24,268 nt of DNA from Amanita rubescens (Eukaryota > Basidiomycota > Agaricomycetes > Agaricales > Amanitaceae). The DNA lies in assembly GCA_015039365.1 (NCBI GenBank), contig WION01000692.1, forward strand, positions 1 to 24,268. The letters are read 5' to 3'. Shown piece after piece: positions 19,850 through 24,268 of this stretch (positions are counted from its first letter, which is position 1; the number at the start of each line of letters is the position of its first letter). A program made the position numbers and the translations under genes. The notes under the pieces are model-generated. The model was given only the letters and a program-made list of their open reading frames with translations. It made no database searches and had not been told where the DNA came from.

Positions 19850-20832
19850 ATTGGGGGTGTTTTTGGATCCCAACCCTTACCCTTGGACAGGGGTGGAGGG
19901 TTTACCCCTCAAAACCCTAGGGGTACAGAAGGGGTTGCCCAAGGGTACAAGGGTACAAAAATACCCCAGGGTTTGACCCAAAGGGTCATTAGTAATGGTA
20001 CTATTTCTTTGTCATGCACTGTGATATACATACTACAAGGTGCTAAAAGTGACCAACCCTCTACTGCTGGTGACATGTTTCCCATTATACAATGTGCCTT
20101 GACAATGGGTGCCTTTTTTACAACCTTTTATGACACCTATGTGCTCTAAAATTCCTGCTAAGATAATTATTGAAGGCTCTATCTATCATTCAGGAGGTTG
20201 GGAATATTAAATACCCATTTGAACACCATGATATGCAGTAGTAAGTCATTAGCCAAGCTCTAACAAATTGCCATTACCTGTCAATCTGTGTCTATGCATT
20301 GAATGTTAGTGGGGAACAGCTGTTATTATGTTATTGAAAGCAACAGTACCTTTGTAATATAACAATGCTGTTGTCACCTGGGCAACCCCCCTGCCCAAAG
20401 CACAGGTGAGGCTTTAGCCTCATCAAAGAACAAGTGAACAAAGCTCACCATTTGCTACCTCAACACTCCTTTTGTAGTACTTTGCACATACAACATCCAC
20501 CAAAACAGGCAGGTCTTGAGGAGCAGGGGGAAGAGGGAAGTAACACCTTTTATTTTCCTTCATCTTCTTAATTTAACCATACTTACATGTATGTCCTTTG
20601 TTAGCATTTCTTGTTTGCTCCTTGTTCAAGATAAAACTGTATTATTAGCACTTTTATCATTGAGTATAGCCAATTTAACCTTATCTGGGTGCATATCATT
20701 CTTTTTGAAGTTTTTGATGGCTGTGGTCCCAGGGGTATGAAGGGTTGGTTCTTATAGGGAGGGGTTGGGAGTGGTAGACAGGCTCCAACCCTTACCCCTA
20801 CCCTCCACCAAACCCTCCATGAAGGGTGAGGG
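19850..20832. repeat. Probable DNA-element remnant with G/C-rich subterminal clusters, cut by an LTR element
   Basis: Dense words such as CCAACCCTTACCC, GGGGTTGGG, GGGTAC and GAGGGTTT cluster at about 19862-19990 and again at 20725-20832. The word CCAACCCTTACCC is shared by both clusters. The layout resembles the subterminal zones of the 16164-17717 element with a different word. The right cluster stops exactly where the LTR begins (20833), so the original right end would lie beyond the retroelement, outside this window. The AT-rich middle shows no gene. Confidence 0.45.
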
Positions 20833-21283
20833 TGTTACGAACTCGTTAATCTCAACCTAAGTTGCAACGGCAACTCTAGTCACGATTACAAGTCTTAAGT
20901 CAAACGTTAAGATTATAAGTTCAATACTAAGTCAAGACGTTGACTTAGGATCTGAGGACGATTGTGGTAGATGAGTTAAGAGTACGGTTATATTGCCAGA
21001 CGACAATAAACAGCTAAGTCGAACTTAGGGTTCGACTCTAGAATACATGTGGTACTTATACTAGCAAGTACAATGAGACGTACTAATTAATGTATAAAGG
21101 TAAGTACGAAAGTAGGTATAAGGACGGCGTCATATGTGGAATAAGGGGAGTGGTATCAAAGAGAACAAGTTAGTCCGTATGAATCGAGCATAAGGGATGG
21201 GACGGATAAGGTATGCATAAAGAAATGAACATGTCCGACGTGTCATGTAAGCATAATGCGGGAGTCCGTACCGTGTTGTAACA
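20833..21283 (-). repeat. 3' LTR of a Ty3/gypsy retrotransposon, 451 bp
   Basis: On the minus strand the LTR begins TGTTACAACACGG at 21283 and ends GAGTTCGTAACA at 20833. The ends form the perfect inverted hexamer TGTTAC/GTAACA. A polypurine tract lies directly upstream. The 5' LTR is outside the window, so the target duplication and LTR identity cannot be checked. Confidence 0.75.
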
Positions 21284-21287
21284 CTAG

Positions 21288-21296
21288 CTCTCCCCT
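21288..21296 (-). promoter_or_regulatory. Polypurine tract priming plus-strand DNA synthesis
   Basis: AGGGGAGAG on the minus strand ends four bases before the LTR, the expected position of the tract. It supports both the element's orientation and the LTR boundary. Confidence 0.65.
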
Positions 21297-21323
21297 ACGT
21301 TGTTGACCGCAACAACAAACCGT

Positions 21324-23057
21324 CTAAGTGTTCATGTTGTGGGTCGCGTCGTCTCCGTAGTCATAGCCGTAAGTGCTGTAGTTGTAGCAGGCGTCGTCGT
21401 CTGCTCCGTCGCATTGTCGTCCATTGACGCATGCCTGACACTGTGACGCGTGGTGTTCCTTCTTCTTTCCCTTCTTCTTCGGCTGGTGAGGGCGGCGGCT
21501 AGTGGAAGTGGAGGTATTGGCGGCATCTGTATTAACTCGAGAACGTCCTTTCTTTTTAATGGAAGGACCGGGGCGTCGGATCGCGTCGGCGCGTGGGAGC
21601 GCATGGAGGTAGAGTAGGCATAGGAGGAATTGCAACAGCAAGATGGTGATCCTCAGAGGCATGTTTACCTCGGCAGTGGATGCAGCGGTTATAGCGGTGG
21701 GGGCGGTTGTTGGCGGCATTGGTCATACTGCGGGTCTGAGGTCGTCGAGGAGGCGGAGGGTCGTTTCGTCGAGTAGTGGGGATAGGAATATTCCAGACTC
21801 CGTGGCGAATAACGGTCGTGGTGGGGGTTGGTGGGGATTGACGAGCAGGAGGAGTCTTCTTATTTCGTTTCGGTTTCTCCGTAGTGAGATCGCTTGTTGT
21901 ACGGATTCGGCGATGAAGATCGAGATCGCTGATCGCATCATTGATCTGCGAAACGTTGTCACTAGTGAGCTCGAAGAGGGGAACTCCATCTGCAAATTCG
22001 CTTGTTGTCCATTCGGTGTCTCCTTGGATACTGGACAAGAGGTCTCGGATCTTTCCGGTGAGGCACCAGATTTCTCTTGATTTACGATCTGTCCTCCATA
22101 ATGCATCTAGTTGCTCGGTGTCGGTCTGGTGTAGCTTCGGTAGCGCGAAACCAATGGTTGACAAGGATATGGTTGTTCTCGTCACGGGGCTGTATTTTTA
22201 GTCCAAACCTTTGATCATTGATGCTTTCTATAGCAAGAATGATGTAGCGCTCGATGTTGGCTGTGAGAAGTCGTCGTAATAGATCTATCGCCAGTTGATC
22301 TAGGTTTCCTCCTTTCGGATGAATATCTTCCCAGTAGAGTGACGTAACATTAACAAACGTTTCGATTAAATCGGCGCAATGATAGTTGTACTGGTCTCGG
22401 GCTTGACCGGCAAGGGTAGTGGCGGTTCGGAAATCCATGAGAAGTCGCCAGACTCGGGCTATCCTTTCTTGGTCAAAGTAGTCGATCTGTAATCTTGCTG
22501 CATCGCAGATTAAGTGACTCGGTCTCTAACCTTGGTGTAAGTAGTAACTCCGTGATAACTGAGATAGAGATCGGGGGTGGTTCGTATGATGGGGTTAGCC
22601 ATATCGCGGTGAGTCCCATCTGTACCGTGACTCTGGTCGTTGCTTCGAACAGGTTCTTTACGAGATTGAGTCGGAGCTCGACCGGCAAGTATCGTCTCTC
22701 TATGTAGGGTAACGCTAATGTCTTCAGCGTTTCTGGGTGGGATCGGTCGGCTAGTGCGATTTTCCTCATTCGTCCAGGTACAGCCAGAGTTTCTGATGTT
22801 CCGACTTGGGTTTCCTGGGTTTCGGTGGGAGTGATCGGGATCGTCTGAGACGTGGTTTGATTGGGAGATCCGTGGGGAACATCAATGAAGTCGTTCGGGT
22901 CAACGTCTTCTTCGTCGGTGTCGGTGGTATGAAGAATGAGTCGAGGTCGGTAGGAGTCAGGGGGAGTGGGGAGTCGGGCATTGGTAGTCTCTCCAGCATA
23001 AAATTCGGACCAGGGGAAGTGCTGAACGGCGTCGGTGGTGTCGTTTCCATTCTGCAT
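21324..23057 (-). pseudogene. Additional ORF downstream of pol, Gag-like features, frame-broken
   Basis: An ATG at 23057 lies 26 nt past the pol stop, in the same orientation. The first segment (to about 22510) has an acidic Pro/Thr-rich start and a helical region (LPVELRLNLVKNLFEAT). The next (about 22510-22140) includes YFDQERIARVWRLLMDF and NLDQLAIDLLRRLLTANIER. The third (about 22140-21560) includes SREIWCLTGKIRDLLSS, basic and Pro-rich runs, and CIHCRGKHASEDHH, a zinc-knuckle-like CxxC...H...H. The last (21719-21324) is Lys-rich with CQACVNGRQC and a Tyr/Asp-rich end, but which frame is coding after the knuckle is unclear. Each step between segments needs a +1 shift, so this copy is broken or carries indel errors. 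Intact, it would be about 570 aa. A helical part plus a knuckle resembles Gag, yet it follows pol instead of preceding it. I do not know its function. Confidence 0.55.
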
Positions 23058-23083
23058 AGTTACTTGAGATGTGAATGGCGTTT

Positions 23084-24268
23084 TCAGAGTTTCCTTCGTC
23101 TTTTATATTCTAGAAGGAGGTCTTCCATATGCGTCAAGTTATTTTCTGGTTCCCATGTGTTTTCACTGGTGTCATAGCCTTTCCACTTTACAAGGAATTG
23201 TAATTTCCCTCTGAACTTGCGATGTGCAAGCAGTGGCTTCTACCTCATATTCCTGTTCTCCTTCGATCAGATCGGGAGGGGGCCTTGTTTCCGTTGTTCC
23301 ATGAAAGGAAGTCTCTTTGAACGGTGTTAGTAAGGCGGCGTGGAATACGTTATGGATTTTCCATTGTCTTGGTAGCATGAGACGATATGTCACTGGTCCT
23401 AAGACTTCTTTGATGGAAAAGGGTCCTTCTCATTTGGGTGCAAGCTTTCTGCTCTGATAAGGAATCTTCAGGTTCCTAGACTCTAACCATACTTTGTCAT
23501 TGACTTTGAACGGTTTAGTCTTTCTCGTTGTTCTCTCCATCATCTTAGCTCGTGCTAGATCATGTGCGGCGAGTGCTTCTTCTCGTGCGCGGAACAAGGA
23601 GTTGATGCGGTTATCAGCGGTTGGTGTATTTGTCTTATTGAGACAAGGGGAAGTGCAACCGGAGATGTTCCGTACATCAATTGAAATGGCGATTGTTTCA
23701 ATGCTTCATGAGTGCGTGAATTGTGCGCGAATTGTGCTATTGGTATCATCTTGTTCCAAGTATCTGTTCATAGGCACAGAATATTCGGAGATAAGCTTCT
23801 AATTCGGCGTTATATCGCTCTGTTTGTCCATCGGTTTGTGGATGGAAGGCGGTACTCATTTTGTGTTTGATCTTTAATGAGTCCATTATGCCATTAAAGA
23901 CATGTGATGCGAACTGTGGGTCCTCGATCGAGATCATGACGTCGGGTAAACCGAAGTTTTTGAATACATTCCGAATGTAGAGGTCGGTGGTTTCGTCGGC
24001 GGTGATAGTTTTATTACAAGCATGAGAATTACTCCCTTTGTAAGTCCTTGATCGACCACGATAAAGATAGAATCAAAACCGTCACTTGTGGGAAATCGGT
24101 TATGAAATCCCATAGTTATTTGCTGGAAGGGTCGGTGTGCGTGAGACTTGATTGCATCAGAGTGCGGCAGTAGGGTGTGTGTTCGATTTCATTTGTTGAC
24201 ATGCCGTGCATCCGTCAATAAACTGTTTAACCATTTTAGACATCAATGGCCACCAGTAATATTCCTTT
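23084..24268 (-). pseudogene. Ty3/gypsy pol, integrase and chromodomain part, decayed (runs off right edge)
   Basis: On the minus strand from the right edge come the zinc-binding region (EYYWWPLMSKMVKQFIDGC, CQQMK), the integrase core (KMSTAFHPQTDGQTERYNAE with the catalytic Glu), the FQLMYGTSP region, TWNKMIPIAQFAHNSRTH, KPFKVNDKVWLESRNLK, then LPRQWKIHNVFHAALLTPF and a chromodomain (LQFLVKWKGYDTSENTWEPE) ending at TGA 23086-23084. This is the chromovirus order. The copy cannot be functional as read: there are one-base shifts near 24110, 24025, 23770, 23650 and 23230, an in-frame TGA at 23432-23430 where the family has Arg (CGA), and two compensating indels that erase the second catalytic Asp near 23930. 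Reverse transcriptase and the true start lie outside. Confidence 0.85.

Noticed and set aside
20516..20740. A short hydrophobic plus-strand frame that looks like a membrane protein
   Set aside because: It is a by-product of T-rich sequence in repeat DNA, with no family resemblance or splice context.
21643..22080. A 145-codon plus-strand frame
   Set aside because: It is antisense to the retroelement's additional ORF and has no recognisable content; skewed base composition explains it.
22806..23177. A 123-codon plus-strand frame rich in Gly, Val and Ser
   Set aside because: It is the antisense of the Pro/Thr/Asp-rich start of the additional ORF and the end of pol.

Overview
The window is eukaryotic. 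Protein genes are split by many introns of about 46-60 nt with GT...AG borders, homologues are fungal, and several unnamed families look Agaricomycete, so I infer a basidiomycete (probably an agaricomycete of the Rhizoctonia/Ceratobasidium kind; genus is inference). No operons, CRISPR arrays or rRNA genes are visible. All splice models below were built by eye, with phases checked.

Left part (1-9.7 kb): the 5' part of LTN1 (listerin, ribosome quality control E3 ligase) runs off the left edge on the minus strand. Then comes a lineage-specific block (about 2.2-6.4 kb) bracketed by two direct copies of a dispersed repeat. It holds a doubtful small spliced plus-strand gene, a decaying HNH-family gene and an unnamed protein with an Asn-Cys motif. 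Next is a complete 12-exon NAA15 (NatA auxiliary subunit), minus strand, 871 aa.

Centre (9.7-14.7 kb): a complete 23-exon PDS5 (cohesin regulator), plus strand, 1,243 aa, divergent from NAA15. The likely start codons are about 55 bp apart, and two CATG palindromes each supply an in-frame ATG to both genes.

Right part (14.7-24.3 kb): a transposon graveyard. A 1,554-bp element with inverted ends, an exact 8-bp target duplication, GGTTCG-rich subterminal repeats and an intron-containing host-gene fragment looks like a gene-capturing (Pack-type) hAT element. A tRNA-derived SINE with two poly(A) tracts sits inside an exact 16-bp direct repeat. A G-rich repeat region is cut by a Ty3/gypsy retrotransposon on the minus strand: broken integrase plus chromodomain, then an additional ORF of about 570 codons just after the pol stop, a polypurine tract and a 451-bp 3' LTR.

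NAA15, PDS5 and LTN1 are conserved housekeeping genes and do not form one pathway. The less ordinary biology is in the captured-gene element, the extra retroelement ORF, the shared-CATG divergent starts and the repeat-bracketed accessory block.
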